Assembly (NCBI RefSeq): GCF_023502325.1
Contig: NZ_JAMFLZ010000006.1
Location: 1 to 64,000 of the forward strand
Origin: Wocania_A spongiicola
Lineage (GTDB): Bacteria; Bacteroidota; Bacteroidia; Flavobacteriales; Flavobacteriaceae
Length of the DNA: 64,000 nt
Reading direction: 5' to 3'
In this document: positions 17,161 through 26,501 of the stretch, one piece after another
How positions within the stretch are numbered: the first letter of the stretch is position 1
Layout of the letters: every line of letters begins with the position of its first letter
The notes under the pieces: generated by a model
What the model saw: only the letters and a program-made list of their open reading frames with translations
Databases searched by the model: none
Told to the model about the DNA's origin: nothing
Translations under genes and position numbers: made by a program

Positions 17161-17250
17161 GCGTTAGGGATTGCAGTAGAAAGCCCACAGTGCCTTTTTG
17201 GCGCGAGGACTTGTAACGGAAAGCCCGACCCTTGGGTAACGCCAAAAAAA
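17161..17250. ncRNA. Conserved structured intergenic element, copy 2 (Flavo-1-like?)
   Basis: Holds GTTAGGGATTGCAGTAGAAAGCC, a TGCC...GGCGCGAGGACTTGTAA arm, then GGAAAGCCCGACCC-TT-GGGTAACGCC and a run of nine A. GGATTG, GGAAAGCCyGACC and GGTAAC occur in the same order as in the copy at 11386. It lies 70 bases before the M42 gene and just right of cassette A. Comparison with the Rfam Flavo-1 model would decide its identity. Confidence 0.5.
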
Positions 17251-17320
17251 AATAATTAAGAGATCCTTTAAATCATTTTTTTACATTTTATATTATTATT
17301 TTAGTGCAAAACTTTTATAA

Positions 17321-18409
17321 ATGGCAAAAAAGAGCATTCTTAATAAAAAATCGATAGACTTTTTAGAAAAATATTTAAATAATGCAGCTCCTACAGGGTA
17401 CGAATGGACTGGGCAAAAACTTTGGATGGATTATCTAAAGCCTTATGTTGATGAGTTTATTACAGATACTTACGGAACAGCTGTTGGGGTAATAAACCCA
17501 AAAGCTAAATACAAGGTGGTTATTGAAGGGCACGCCGATGAAATTTCGTGGTATGTAAATTACATTTCGGATAACGGATTAATTTATGTGATTAGAAATG
17601 GCGGAAGCGATCACCAAATAGCACCAAGTAAAATTGTTAATATACATACTAAAAAAGGCATTGTAAAAGGTGTTTTTGGCTGGCCGGCAATTCATACTCG
17701 AAATAGAGCTAAAGAAGAAGCGCCAAAGCCAGATAATATTTTTATTGATTGTGGGTGCAAAACAAAAGAAGAAGTTGAGAAATTAGGTGTACATGTAGGA
17801 TGTGTTATTACCTATCCGGATGAATTTCATATTTTAAATAAAGAGAATTTTGTTTGTCGTGCTTTAGACAATAGAATGGGTGGTTTCATGATTGCTGAAG
17901 TAGCCCGATTACTTAAAGAAAATAAAAAAGAATTACCTTTTGGGCTTTATATTACTAATTCTGTTCAAGAAGAAATTGGATTGCGTGGTGCAGAAATGAT
18001 TACTCATACCATTAAACCAAACGTAGCCATTGTAACGGATGTTACGCATGATACGACAACACCAATGATTGAAAAGAAAAAGGAAGGTCATCTAGAGCTT
18101 GGTAAAGGACCTGTTGTTGCTTATGCCCCTGCTGTGCAACAAAAACTACGTGATTTAATTACTGAAACTGCTGAAGAAAAGAAGATACCTTTCCAGCGTT
18201 CAGCATTGTCTAGAGCTACTGGAACCGATACTGATGCTTTTGCTTACAGTAATGGCGGTGTTGCTTCTGCTTTAATTTCTTTACCGCTTCGTTACATGCA
18301 CACTACTGTAGAAATGGTACATAGAGATGATGTGGAAAATGTAATTAAATTAATTTACGAAACGCTACTTAATATAAAAGATGGAGAATCTTTTAGCTAT
18401 TTTGAATAA
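17321..18409 (+). CDS. M42 family metallopeptidase (glutamyl/deblocking aminopeptidase type)
   Basis: A 362-residue cytoplasmic di-zinc aminopeptidase that should trim N-terminal residues from peptides. The metal and catalytic pattern of the family is visible: IEGHADEISWYV (His-x-Asp), CRALDNRMGG (bridging Asp), SVQEEIGLRGA (catalytic Glu plus metal Glu), VTDVTHD (Asp), and the C-terminal RYMHTTVEMV (His). Length and motif order are normal. No export signal. A strong hairpin follows its stop codon. Confidence 0.9.
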   Translation: MAKKSILNKKSIDFLEKYLNNAAPTGYEWTGQKLWMDYLKPYVDEFITDTYGTAVGVINPKAKYKVVIEGHADEISWYVNYISDNGLIYVIRNGGSDHQIAPSKIVNIHTKKGIVKGVFGWPAIHTRNRAKEEAPKPDNIFIDCGCKTKEEVEKLGVHVGCVITYPDEFHILNKENFVCRALDNRMGGFMIAEVARLLKENKKELPFGLYITNSVQEEIGLRGAEMITHTIKPNVAIVTDVTHDTTTPMIEKKKEGHLELGKGPVVAYAPAVQQKLRDLITETAEEKKIPFQRSALSRATGTDTDAFAYSNGGVASALISLPLRYMHTTVEMVHRDDVENVIKLIYETLLNIKDGESFSYFE

Positions 18410-18417
18410 TTTGTCCT

Positions 18418-18480
18418 TTTGAGCACAGCTGTGAACTACAAAACAATTTGGGCTGTGCTCAAAGTGATACAATTTTTTTC
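18418..18480 (+). terminator. Long hairpin terminator after the M42 gene
   Basis: A 12-base perfect stem, TTTGAGCACAGC (18418-18429) with GCTGTGCTCAAA (18452-18463), and then a T-run at 18473-18479. It sits between the M42 stop and the ATG of the aminotransferase, which argues against the longer TTG-initiated form of the latter. Confidence 0.65.
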
Positions 18481-18481
18481 C

Positions 18482-19633
18482 ATGCAAAATCAAAAACATT
18501 TATTCGATATTCCTGAAGACATAACCTATTTAAACATAGCTAGTCAATCGCCATCTTTTAAAGCGATGTATGACGCTGGTATAGAAGGGCTAAAACAGAA
18601 AAGTCGCCCCTACAAAATCAGGGTTTCAGATTATTTTGAACCTGTTATAGAACTTAAAAAGCTATTCGCTCAACTTATTGATGCAGATGATTTTAATCGT
18701 ATTGCAACAATTCCATCGGCTTCTTATGGCATAGCAACTGTTGCTAATAATATTGTTTTAAAAGAGCATGATGAAATTCTAATTATAGATGAGCAATTTC
18801 CTAGTAATGTTTATACATGGCAAAAATTAGCTGAAAAATATAACGCTACAATAAAAACTATCAGTCCTCCAAAATCTGATACTAATCGTGTTAAGCTTTG
18901 GAACGAAGCCATTTTAAATGCTATAAATAGTAATACTGCTGTGATTGCCATGGGCAATATTCATTGGTCAAATGGGAGTTTATTCGATTTAAAAGCAGTT
19001 AGTAAGAAAGCGAAACAATACAATGCTCTTTTAATTGTTGATGGATCGCAATCTATAGGTGCACTACCCTTCTCTATTAAAGAAATTCAACCTGATGCCT
19101 TAATTTGTGCTGGTTATAAATGGTTATTTGGTCCTTATGGATGCGCTTATGCTTATTATGGAACTTACTTTGATAATGGTAATCCCATTGAAGAAAATTG
19201 GTCTAACCGATTGAATAGTGAAAACTTTGCAAGATTAACAAATTATGAGTCTAGGTATAAACCTTTAGCTAACCGTTATTCTGTTGGTGAAAGTGGAAAT
19301 TTTATTTATGTTAGGATACAAATTGAAGCTTTAAAACAAGTTATAGAATGGACGCCAAAAGCCATACAAGGTTATTGTGAAAACATTTCTAATGAAGCTG
19401 TTAAAGAACTTAAAATTTTAGGTTGCTATATTGAAGATTCAGAATATAGAACACACCATCTATTCGGAATTAGATTACCTGACAAACTAAATGTTGAAGC
19501 CTTAAAAAAAGACTTATCCAACAAAAATATTTTTGTTTCATTTAGAGGTAATTACATTAGAATTTCTTGTCATTTATTCAACACATCTGAAGATTTTAAG
19601 CCTCTAATCTCATGTATAGCTTCGCATTTATAA
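18482..19633 (+). CDS. Class V aminotransferase family protein
   Basis: A PLP-dependent enzyme of about 383 residues, related to cysteine desulfurase-like and selenocysteine lyase-like proteins. Visible: NIASQSPSFKAMYDAG at the N-terminus, LLIVDGSQSIGALPF (PLP-binding Asp) and CAGYKWLFGPYG, where the Lys of GYKW should carry PLP. The substrate is not clear. I start at ATG 18482 because a possible TTG start at 18419 would place 21 residues across the terminator hairpin. It is followed after 9 bases by the NUDIX gene. Confidence 0.85.
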   Translation: MQNQKHLFDIPEDITYLNIASQSPSFKAMYDAGIEGLKQKSRPYKIRVSDYFEPVIELKKLFAQLIDADDFNRIATIPSASYGIATVANNIVLKEHDEILIIDEQFPSNVYTWQKLAEKYNATIKTISPPKSDTNRVKLWNEAILNAINSNTAVIAMGNIHWSNGSLFDLKAVSKKAKQYNALLIVDGSQSIGALPFSIKEIQPDALICAGYKWLFGPYGCAYAYYGTYFDNGNPIEENWSNRLNSENFARLTNYESRYKPLANRYSVGESGNFIYVRIQIEALKQVIEWTPKAIQGYCENISNEAVKELKILGCYIEDSEYRTHHLFGIRLPDKLNVEALKKDLSNKNIFVSFRGNYIRISCHLFNTSEDFKPLISCIASHL

Positions 19634-19642
19634 AAGTATAAT

Positions 19643-20197
19643 ATGGACGAGTTTATTGATATAGTAACAAAGCAAGGTGAACCAACTGGTAAATCTGTAC
19701 CTAAATCAATCATCCATAAAGAAGGACATTACCATAACACAGCTCATGTTTGGTTTTACACCAACAAAGGAGATATTTTATTATCACAACGCTCTTCAAA
19801 GAAAGTAATTTGTCCGCTCCTTTGGGATGTTTCGGTAGCTGGACATGTTGATGCTGGTGAAACCATTATTCATGCTGCCATAAGAGAAACTAAAGAAGAG
19901 ATTGGGTTGTCCATTTTTAAAAATGGTTTGAATAAAATAGGCATTTTTGAATGTTTTCAAACCTATGAAAATGGTATTATTGACAATGAGTTTCATCATA
20001 CTTTCATTTCAGAATTAAAAATTACTCTTTCAGATTTAACGCCTCAAATTGAAGAGGTAGAAGCTTTAAAACTAGTTTCTACAGATAATTTTAAACAGTT
20101 AATTGATAATATCAACAATAACGGAAATCATTTTGTTGCATCGAATAAATCGTATTACGAAACTGTTTTGCAAAACATTATAGGAAGAATTAGATAA
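19643..20197 (+). CDS. NUDIX hydrolase
   Basis: A 184-residue protein with a full NUDIX box: GHVDAGETIIHAAIRETKEEIGL (G-x5-E-x7-REUxEExGU; key residues about 66-88), which binds Mg2+. The start (EFIDIVTKQGEPTGKSVPKS and HNTAHVWFY) resembles isopentenyl-diphosphate isomerase-like NUDIX proteins, a subgroup common in Bacteroidota. The true isomerase Cys is not obvious, so a hydrolase acting on a nucleoside or isoprenoid diphosphate is the safer call. Second gene of a likely operon with the aminotransferase. Confidence 0.85.
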   Translation: MDEFIDIVTKQGEPTGKSVPKSIIHKEGHYHNTAHVWFYTNKGDILLSQRSSKKVICPLLWDVSVAGHVDAGETIIHAAIRETKEEIGLSIFKNGLNKIGIFECFQTYENGIIDNEFHHTFISELKITLSDLTPQIEEVEALKLVSTDNFKQLIDNINNNGNHFVASNKSYYETVLQNIIGRIR

Positions 20198-20261
20198 CTA
20201 TATTTTTTTAACTACTTTTAATCTGAATATGTTAACCGCTTTTATATAGCTCATTTTGTAA

Positions 20262-20936
20262 ATGAATTTACTGCTTACTGCAATTGCTCCAGTTTTTATT
20301 ATAATACTTTATATTTATTTTAAAGATAAATACGAAAAAGAGCCTAAACGTTTACTTTTTTACAACTTTTTATTAGGCGCCATTGTAAGTATTGTAATTA
20401 CTACTATTCTTTATTATGCCTTTGATGTGATTTTACCATTAACAAACCATACTAGTATTTTTCAGCAGTTTATAAAAGCTTTTTTTGTAGTTGCATTAAC
20501 TGAGGAGTTTAGCAAATATGTAATTGTTAGATACTTTTCGCAAAAACACAAAGCTTTTAACGAACCGTTTGACGGTATTGTTTACGCCGTTATGGTATCA
20601 ATGGGTTTTGCTGCAACCGAAAATATTTTTTACGTACTAGAAGGCGGTTATCAAACAGCATTACTTAGAGCATTTACTGCAGTTCCAGCACATGCAACTT
20701 TTGGTATTTTAATGGGCTACTATATGGGGAAAGCTAAATTCTCTAATAATAGAATAACACTAAACTTAACCGGATTATTACTGGCAGTTTTTTTTCATGG
20801 CGCTTACGACTTTTTCTTATTTATAGATTTTGTTCCTGGAATTTGGATTGGTGCTTTTGTATCGCTTTTTATAGGTTTGTTACTGTCTCGAAAAGCAATA
20901 AAACGTCATCAAGATAATTCTCATTTTAAAGCCTAA
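20262..20936 (+). CDS. PrsW family intramembrane metalloprotease
   Basis: A 224-residue protein with about seven membrane segments. Signature motifs of the PrsW/CPBP-like glutamic-type membrane proteases are present: ALTEEFSKY (EExxK), GFAATENIFYVLEG, AHATFGILMGYYMGKA and FFHGAYDF. Family members cleave membrane-bound regulators such as anti-sigma factors; no substrate can be assigned here. It stands alone between NUDIX and the carboxylase operon. Confidence 0.85.
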   Translation: MNLLLTAIAPVFIIILYIYFKDKYEKEPKRLLFYNFLLGAIVSIVITTILYYAFDVILPLTNHTSIFQQFIKAFFVVALTEEFSKYVIVRYFSQKHKAFNEPFDGIVYAVMVSMGFAATENIFYVLEGGYQTALLRAFTAVPAHATFGILMGYYMGKAKFSNNRITLNLTGLLLAVFFHGAYDFFLFIDFVPGIWIGAFVSLFIGLLLSRKAIKRHQDNSHFKA

Positions 20937-21071
20937 ATACATGATAAAATTCATGTTTTCTTGCTCAATAATTAAATAATTTTACCAAACAAAACAGAAT
21001 TGATTCATAAAAATAAGAATCAATTCACGTACATTATAATTATATTTACTACGAACTAAATTACAACGCTT

Positions 21072-21557
21072 ATGAGTAATATTTTTAAAGCCAACGTAAA
21101 TAATACTTTCGATTTTGAAATTAAAGACGAAGATCTATCTACTCTAGATGCTTTGCAAGTTTCAGAAACTGAATATCATGTTCTTCAGCAAAACAAATCT
21201 TATAAATCTGAAATGGTTAATGCAGATTTAAATACAAAATCGTACAAAGTAAAAGTTAATAACAATACTTATAACGTTAGCATTTTCAACAACTTAGACC
21301 TTTTAATTAAAGATATGGGGTTTGAAATTGGTTCAACTAAACATGTCGATTCTATAAAGGCCCCTATGCCTGGCTTAATTTTAGATATTGCAATTAAAGT
21401 TAATCAAGAAGTTAAAGAAAATGATACATTATTAATTCTTGAAGCCATGAAAATGGAAAATATTATTACATCTCCGAGAGATGGTGTTATTAAATCTATT
21501 TCAGTAAACAAAGGTGATGCTGTAGAAAAAAATCAGTTGTTAATTGAATTTCAATAG
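21072..21557 (+). CDS. Acyl-CoA carboxylase biotin carboxyl carrier subunit
   Basis: A 161-residue protein whose last 75 residues form a biotinyl domain: IKAPMPGLILDI, then EAMKMEN with Lys127 as the biotin-accepting residue. The N-terminal 85 residues are a Bacteroidota-type linker region and not the usual AccB start. It carries CO2 between the two following subunits. It begins a three-gene operon (3-base gap to the biotin carboxylase). Confidence 0.9.
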   Translation: MSNIFKANVNNTFDFEIKDEDLSTLDALQVSETEYHVLQQNKSYKSEMVNADLNTKSYKVKVNNNTYNVSIFNNLDLLIKDMGFEIGSTKHVDSIKAPMPGLILDIAIKVNQEVKENDTLLILEAMKMENIITSPRDGVIKSISVNKGDAVEKNQLLIEFQ

Positions 21558-21560
21558 ACT

Positions 21561-23000
21561 ATGAAAAAAATATTAATTGCAAACAGAGGTGAAATAGCTA
21601 TTAGAGTTATGAAAACGGCTCAAAAAATGGGTATAAAAACGGTAGCAGTATTTTCTACTGCAGATAGAAATGCGCCGCATGTAAAATTTGCAGATGAAGC
21701 CGTTTGTATTGGCGAACCTCCTTCAAGCCAATCCTATTTAAGAGGCGATAAAATTATTAAAGTTGCTAAGCAATTGCAGGTAGATGCCATTCATCCAGGT
21801 TATGGTTTTTTAAGTGAAAATGCAGATTTTGCTGAACTTGCCGAAAAAAATAACATCCTTTTTATTGGTCCACGTTCAAAAGCCATAAAGATGATGGGCG
21901 ACAAACTTGCCGCTAAAGACGCTGTAAAAGATTACGATATCCCTATGGTTCCTGGTGTTGACAGAGCTGTTACAAACCCAATTGAAGCGGTTGAAATTGC
22001 AAAACAGATAGGGTTCCCAATTCTTATTAAAGCAGCAGCTGGTGGCGGCGGTAAAGGCATGCGTGTTGTAGAACAAGAAAAAGATGTTGAAGAACAAATG
22101 AAACGCGCAATAAGTGAAGCTACTTCTGCTTTTGGCGATGGTTCTGTTTTTGTCGAAAAATATGTTACTTCTCCTCGACATATAGAAATTCAAGTCATGG
22201 CAGATAGTCATGGTAATGTATTGCATTTCTTTGAGCGAGAATGCAGTATTCAACGGCGTCATCAAAAAGTGGTTGAAGAAGCTCCTTCTTGTGTTTTAAC
22301 TCCCGAGTTACGTGAAAAAATGGGTCAAGCGGCTATTAATGTTGCAAAATCTTGCGATTATTTAGGCGCTGGAACTGTCGAGTTTTTATTAGATGCTGAA
22401 CATAATTTCTACTTTTTAGAAATGAATACAAGACTACAAGTAGAACATCCTGTTACCGAATTAATTTCTGGTGTAGATTTAGTTGAACTTCAAATTCGAG
22501 TAGCTCGTGGTGAAGCACTTCAAGTAAAACAAGAAGATTTAAAAATTAACGGACATGCTTTAGAATTACGTGTTTACGCTGAAGACCCGTTAAACAGTTT
22601 CTTACCAAGTGTTGGGCACTTAGATGTATATAAACTCCCGGTTGGAAAAAACATTCGTGTAGATAATGGTTTTGAAGAAGGTATGGATATTCCAATTTAT
22701 TACGACCCGATGCTTTCAAAATTAATTACCTATGGAAACACTAGAGATGAAGCCATTCAGCTTATGATAAAAGCCATTGAAAACTATCATGTTGAAGGGG
22801 TTCAAACCACACTCCCATTTGGGAAATACGTTTGTAATCATGATGCTTTCCGTTCTGGAAATTTTGACACACATTTTGTAAAGGATTATTATTCACCAGA
22901 AGCTTTACAAAAAGAAACGGAAAACGAAGCGAAAATTGCAGCTCTTATTGCTGTAAAACAATATATAAAAGATCAAAGCTTATTACGATTACCTAAATAA
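21561..23000 (+). CDS. accC: Acyl-CoA carboxylase biotin carboxylase subunit
   Basis: A 479-residue ATP-grasp enzyme that carboxylates biotin on the carrier protein with bicarbonate and ATP. Visible: KILIANRGEIAIRVM at the start, HPGYGFLSENADFAE, the glycine-rich KAAAGGGGKGMRVV and the late EMNTRLQVEHPVTE with active-site Glu, Asn and Arg. A C-terminal extension (after about 440) is short. The symbol follows the homologue; the neighbouring beta subunit points to a propionyl-CoA-type complex and not the housekeeping acetyl-CoA carboxylase. Confidence 0.92.
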   Translation: MKKILIANRGEIAIRVMKTAQKMGIKTVAVFSTADRNAPHVKFADEAVCIGEPPSSQSYLRGDKIIKVAKQLQVDAIHPGYGFLSENADFAELAEKNNILFIGPRSKAIKMMGDKLAAKDAVKDYDIPMVPGVDRAVTNPIEAVEIAKQIGFPILIKAAAGGGGKGMRVVEQEKDVEEQMKRAISEATSAFGDGSVFVEKYVTSPRHIEIQVMADSHGNVLHFFERECSIQRRHQKVVEEAPSCVLTPELREKMGQAAINVAKSCDYLGAGTVEFLLDAEHNFYFLEMNTRLQVEHPVTELISGVDLVELQIRVARGEALQVKQEDLKINGHALELRVYAEDPLNSFLPSVGHLDVYKLPVGKNIRVDNGFEEGMDIPIYYDPMLSKLITYGNTRDEAIQLMIKAIENYHVEGVQTTLPFGKYVCNHDAFRSGNFDTHFVKDYYSPEALQKETENEAKIAALIAVKQYIKDQSLLRLPK

Positions 23001-23055
23001 GTTAATAAAATTAAACCATTAAACTTCGCAACTTTGCGACTTAGCAAAAAAAGAT

Positions 23056-24606
23056 ATGAGCTCAAAAGAAAATAAACTAAACAAACTCAATGAACGTATT
23101 GCTTTAGCACATTTAGGAGGTGGACAAAAACGCATTGACAAACAACATGCAAAGAAAAAATTAACAGCCAGAGAGCGAGTTAATTATTTAATGGATGATG
23201 GTTCTTTTGAAGAAATTGGTATGCTGGTAACTCATAGAACAACCGATTTTGGGATGGAAAAAGAAATCTATTTTGGTGATGGGGTAATTACTGGTTATGG
23301 TACTGTAAATGGTAGATTAGTATATGTATACGCTCAAGATTTTACGGTTTTTGGTGGAGCATTATCCGAAACACACGCAGAAAAAATTTGTAAGATTATG
23401 GATTTAGCAGTAAAAGTTGGAGCTCCAATTATTGGTTTAAACGATTCTGGTGGCGCACGTATTCAAGAAGGTGTGAGGTCTTTAGGCGGTTATGCCGATA
23501 TTTTTTATAGAAATGTTCAAGCATCTGGAGTCATTCCACAAATCTCAGCTATTATGGGGCCTTGTGCAGGCGGTGCTGTATATTCTCCTGCCATGACAGA
23601 TTTTACAATGATGGTAGAAAATACTAGTTACATGTTTGTAACAGGCCCCAATGTAGTAAAAACAGTTACCAACGAAGAAGTTACAAGCGAAGAATTAGGA
23701 GGAGCATTCACCCATGCATCAAAATCTGGTGTTGCGCACAAAACTTCAGCAAATGATATTGAATGTCTTGAAGATTTAAAAAAGCTTTTAAGCTACTTAC
23801 CACAAAATAATACAGAGACTACTGAAAAATTAGACTTTAAACTCAAAGATGAAATAAGAGATGTTTTATCTGATATAGTTCCTGATAATCCAAATAAACC
23901 TTATGACATGCATGAGGTTATCTCTGGCATTATAGATGAAGATTCTTTCTATGAAATTCATAAAGACTATGCAGAAAATATTATTGTTGGATTTGCTCGC
24001 TTAGGAGGGCGAAGTGTTGGAATAATTGCTAATCAGCCTCAATTTTTAGCTGGTGTATTAGGAGTAAAAAGCTCTACTAAAGCGGCTCGGTTTACACGTT
24101 TTTGCGACTGTTTTAATATTCCATTACTAGTTTTAGTAGATGTACCAGGGTTTTTACCTGGAACCGATCAAGAATGGAATGGTATTATAGTTCATGGTGC
24201 TAAACTATTGTATGCACTAAGCGAAGCCACCGTGCCAAGAGTTACGGTAATTACCAGAAAAGCTTATGGCGGTGCTTACGATGTTATGAATTCTAAACAT
24301 ATTGGTGCCGACTTAAACTTTGCATGGCCAGGAGCAGAAATAGCCGTTATGGGAGCTAAAGGAGCTAGTGAGATTATATTTAGAAGAGAGATTGCAGCCG
24401 CAGATGATCCTGCTGAAAAATTAGCTGAAAAAGAAACTGAATACGCCGAAAAATTCGCAAACCCGTATCGTGCAGCACAGCGAGGGTTTATAGATGAAGT
24501 TATTTTACCTAAAAATACACGACGTAAACTTATAAAAGCGTTTTCTATGCTTGAAGACAAAGTAGTAGATACTCCAAAACGGAAACATGGAAATATTCCT
24601 TTGTAA
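23056..24606 (+). CDS. Acyl-CoA carboxylase (propionyl-CoA type) beta subunit
   Basis: A 516-residue carboxyltransferase of the PccB/AccD5 type. N-terminal: KKLTARERVNYLMDDGSFEEIG. Oxyanion-hole glycines lie in SGGARIQEGVRSLGGY and MGPCAGGAVYSPA; the C-terminal site has VDVPGFLPGTDQEWNGII and KAYGGAYDVM. The usual substrate is propionyl-CoA, giving methylmalonyl-CoA, but other acyl-CoAs are possible. With the two upstream genes it makes a complete carboxylase. Its stop lies 3 bases from the convergent gene at 24609. Confidence 0.92.
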   Translation: MSSKENKLNKLNERIALAHLGGGQKRIDKQHAKKKLTARERVNYLMDDGSFEEIGMLVTHRTTDFGMEKEIYFGDGVITGYGTVNGRLVYVYAQDFTVFGGALSETHAEKICKIMDLAVKVGAPIIGLNDSGGARIQEGVRSLGGYADIFYRNVQASGVIPQISAIMGPCAGGAVYSPAMTDFTMMVENTSYMFVTGPNVVKTVTNEEVTSEELGGAFTHASKSGVAHKTSANDIECLEDLKKLLSYLPQNNTETTEKLDFKLKDEIRDVLSDIVPDNPNKPYDMHEVISGIIDEDSFYEIHKDYAENIIVGFARLGGRSVGIIANQPQFLAGVLGVKSSTKAARFTRFCDCFNIPLLVLVDVPGFLPGTDQEWNGIIVHGAKLLYALSEATVPRVTVITRKAYGGAYDVMNSKHIGADLNFAWPGAEIAVMGAKGASEIIFRREIAAADDPAEKLAEKETEYAEKFANPYRAAQRGFIDEVILPKNTRRKLIKAFSMLEDKVVDTPKRKHGNIPL

Positions 24607-24608
24607 AA

Positions 24609-25241
24609 TTAAAAATCTAAACAGATTCTATAAGATTCTAATATATAATGTATTGCAATAATAATTAGCGCAATAGTTTCTGCCCAAAATAAGGAAATAA
24701 AGCTTCCATTAGTAAAAAATGATATTGCTAAACATGCAACAGATACTATTGCTAAAATTCTACTTTTCCATTTATCCTCGGGATCATGAATAAAAAAGAT
24801 AACTATCGCACTTCCAACAAAAAATATTAAAGCAAAAGCTATATGAATGTATTCAGATATATTTCTATTATAGTGAAAAACAGCTATTCCAATAAGTGAA
24901 ATGCCAAAAACCACATTATACCATTTCCCAATTCGTTTCTTATCATAAATAGATTGATTCAAAACAGATATTGATTTAAGTTGGGGCTTTCTCTTTTCAT
25001 CATTCTCAACTTTAAAATATAAAGCACCATTAAGCAAAAACGTCATTCCTGCAATACCAAATAATAATCCAAAAATATAGCTATCCTTCATATCTACGTA
25101 GGCACTTATACTTGGTCTTACTTGTTTATCTATTAAAAATAAGATAAGCGGAATAAACATGCATATAAAAGTGATGATAATTTCTACAATCAAAAATATT
25201 CTATCATCTGCTGTATATCGTTCTTGAATTCTAAAGCGCAT
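24609..25241 (-). CDS. Unknown six-helix membrane protein
   Basis: A protein of about 210 residues with six hydrophobic segments and no family I recognise. It starts MRFRIQERYTADDR. The first two segments are 'FLIVEIIITFICMFIPLILF' and FGLLFGIAGMTFLLNGALYF; a charged loop with KRKPQLK follows. A longer reading from TTG at 25283 adds 14 residues; I prefer the ATG at 25241. It lies between the carboxylase operon (convergent) and the amidohydrolase, and shares no clear operon. Confidence 0.6.
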   Translation of the reverse strand: MRFRIQERYTADDRIFLIVEIIITFICMFIPLILFLIDKQVRPSISAYVDMKDSYIFGLLFGIAGMTFLLNGALYFKVENDEKRKPQLKSISVLNQSIYDKKRIGKWYNVVFGISLIGIAVFHYNRNISEYIHIAFALIFFVGSAIVIFFIHDPEDKWKSRILAIVSVACLAISFFTNGSFISLFWAETIALIIIAIHYILESYRICLDF

Positions 25242-25328
25242 GGTATTGAAACTTAAATTATTAATCTTCTTAAAATTAAGCAATTAAATCTCAATAATAA
25301 ATAACCCATACTAAGTATTTAATAAGTT

Positions 25329-26417
25329 CTAATTTGGAAATAAACTTTTATCTAAACCCGGAACAATGCGTAATGCATTTTTATAATATACTTTTTTAAG
25401 AACTTCATCTGGTAAATCTAAACCATACATTGCCCAATATGCGTGATATTTTTTGTGATATGGAAAATACTCATCGTTACTTTCTAAAACTCTAAAATAA
25501 GTAGGAAATTCTTCTGGCTTCCAACTATCTTTTCCAAAAAGAATTCTATCTTGATATTTTATAAAAAAAGCTTTTGCAAATCGAGGTTGTCTACCCAATT
25601 CGGCAATAATAGCTCCAATACCAACATTCATATTTGGGATCTCATCAAGTAACTTTCCTAGTTTTCCTAAGTTATTTGCATACCAACCCATATGCGCATT
25701 TATAAATATAGTTTTCGGGTGATTTTTAAACATATGGTGTTGTTCAGCAATAATTTGTTCCCAAGGCGCCGGATCTGTTACACTACGTTTTCTTCGCGGG
25801 TGTGTTTTAAGTTCTAACCAACGTTCGTTATCTATATCAAATTCATCCCAAAAAGATTTAGGGTCCGCTGAGTGAATTAATACTGGAATTCCTAAATCTC
25901 CACAAGCCTCCCAAATAGGATTTAATCGTTCATCATCAATAGCCAATCTATTTCCATTAACATCTTTATTATACATACCCAGGCTTTTATATACTTTTAG
26001 TCCTCGTGCACCATTTTTCACATCTTCTTTTAACTGATTAACTTTTTCTTCAATCCAACCATCTGCCCCTGCTCCATTAAAATTAATATTAGCAAAAACA
26101 ACAAACCGATTTGGGTAATGATCTGCAATATTCTTTACAGATTTCTGTAAATCTTCACCAGAACGACCACTTAAATTCACCATAATTCCCATATTCAAGG
26201 TGTCCATTGCTGCAATAACTGGAGTTAAATTTTGTGTTGGCATTCTGTATTGATGCCCATGTATATCAATGAATGGGAATTTTGCTTTTTTAATAACTTT
26301 CCCCGGTACTACAAGTGTTGATGTTGGATTATAATCTTCAAAAGAAACATCTTGTGCATTACTATTGTAAATTAAAGACAATGTTAAGCACAGAATACTA
26401 ATTTTTTTAAAATTCAT
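25329..26417 (-). CDS. Exported amidohydrolase family protein
   Basis: A 362-residue metal-dependent hydrolase of the amidohydrolase-2 type with a signal peptide (SNAQDV). Metal-site residues are recognisable: FIDIHGHQYRMP (HxH), ALVIHSADPKSFWDE could be read as IPVLIHSADP (His), FINAHMGWYANN (His) and FGKDSWKPEEFP (Asp). Such TIM-barrel enzymes include decarboxylases and lactone or amide hydrolases; this substrate is unknown. Export is unusual for decarboxylases of this type and suggests catabolism in the periplasm. Confidence 0.85.
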   Translation of the reverse strand: MNFKKISILCLTLSLIYNSNAQDVSFEDYNPTSTLVVPGKVIKKAKFPFIDIHGHQYRMPTQNLTPVIAAMDTLNMGIMVNLSGRSGEDLQKSVKNIADHYPNRFVVFANINFNGAGADGWIEEKVNQLKEDVKNGARGLKVYKSLGMYNKDVNGNRLAIDDERLNPIWEACGDLGIPVLIHSADPKSFWDEFDIDNERWLELKTHPRRKRSVTDPAPWEQIIAEQHHMFKNHPKTIFINAHMGWYANNLGKLGKLLDEIPNMNVGIGAIIAELGRQPRFAKAFFIKYQDRILFGKDSWKPEEFPTYFRVLESNDEYFPYHKKYHAYWAMYGLDLPDEVLKKVYYKNALRIVPGLDKSLFPN

Positions 26418-26501
26418 TTTTGGAATGATTTAGTTGAATGATAAAAGTAGGCATCAAATTAAGAATGCCCTAAAACTTTAAGATGGGTTTAACGAAAATG
26501 C

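Noticed and set aside
18419..18481. TTG start adding 21 residues to the class V aminotransferase
   Set aside because: These codons lie within a 12-base perfect hairpin followed by T residues, best read as a terminator; the ATG at 18482 gives a normal protein.
21876..22265. Open frame opposite the biotin carboxylase gene
   Set aside because: The strand and codon pattern follow the carboxylase; the product (Phe/Asn/His-rich) is typical of antisense frames in AT-rich genes.
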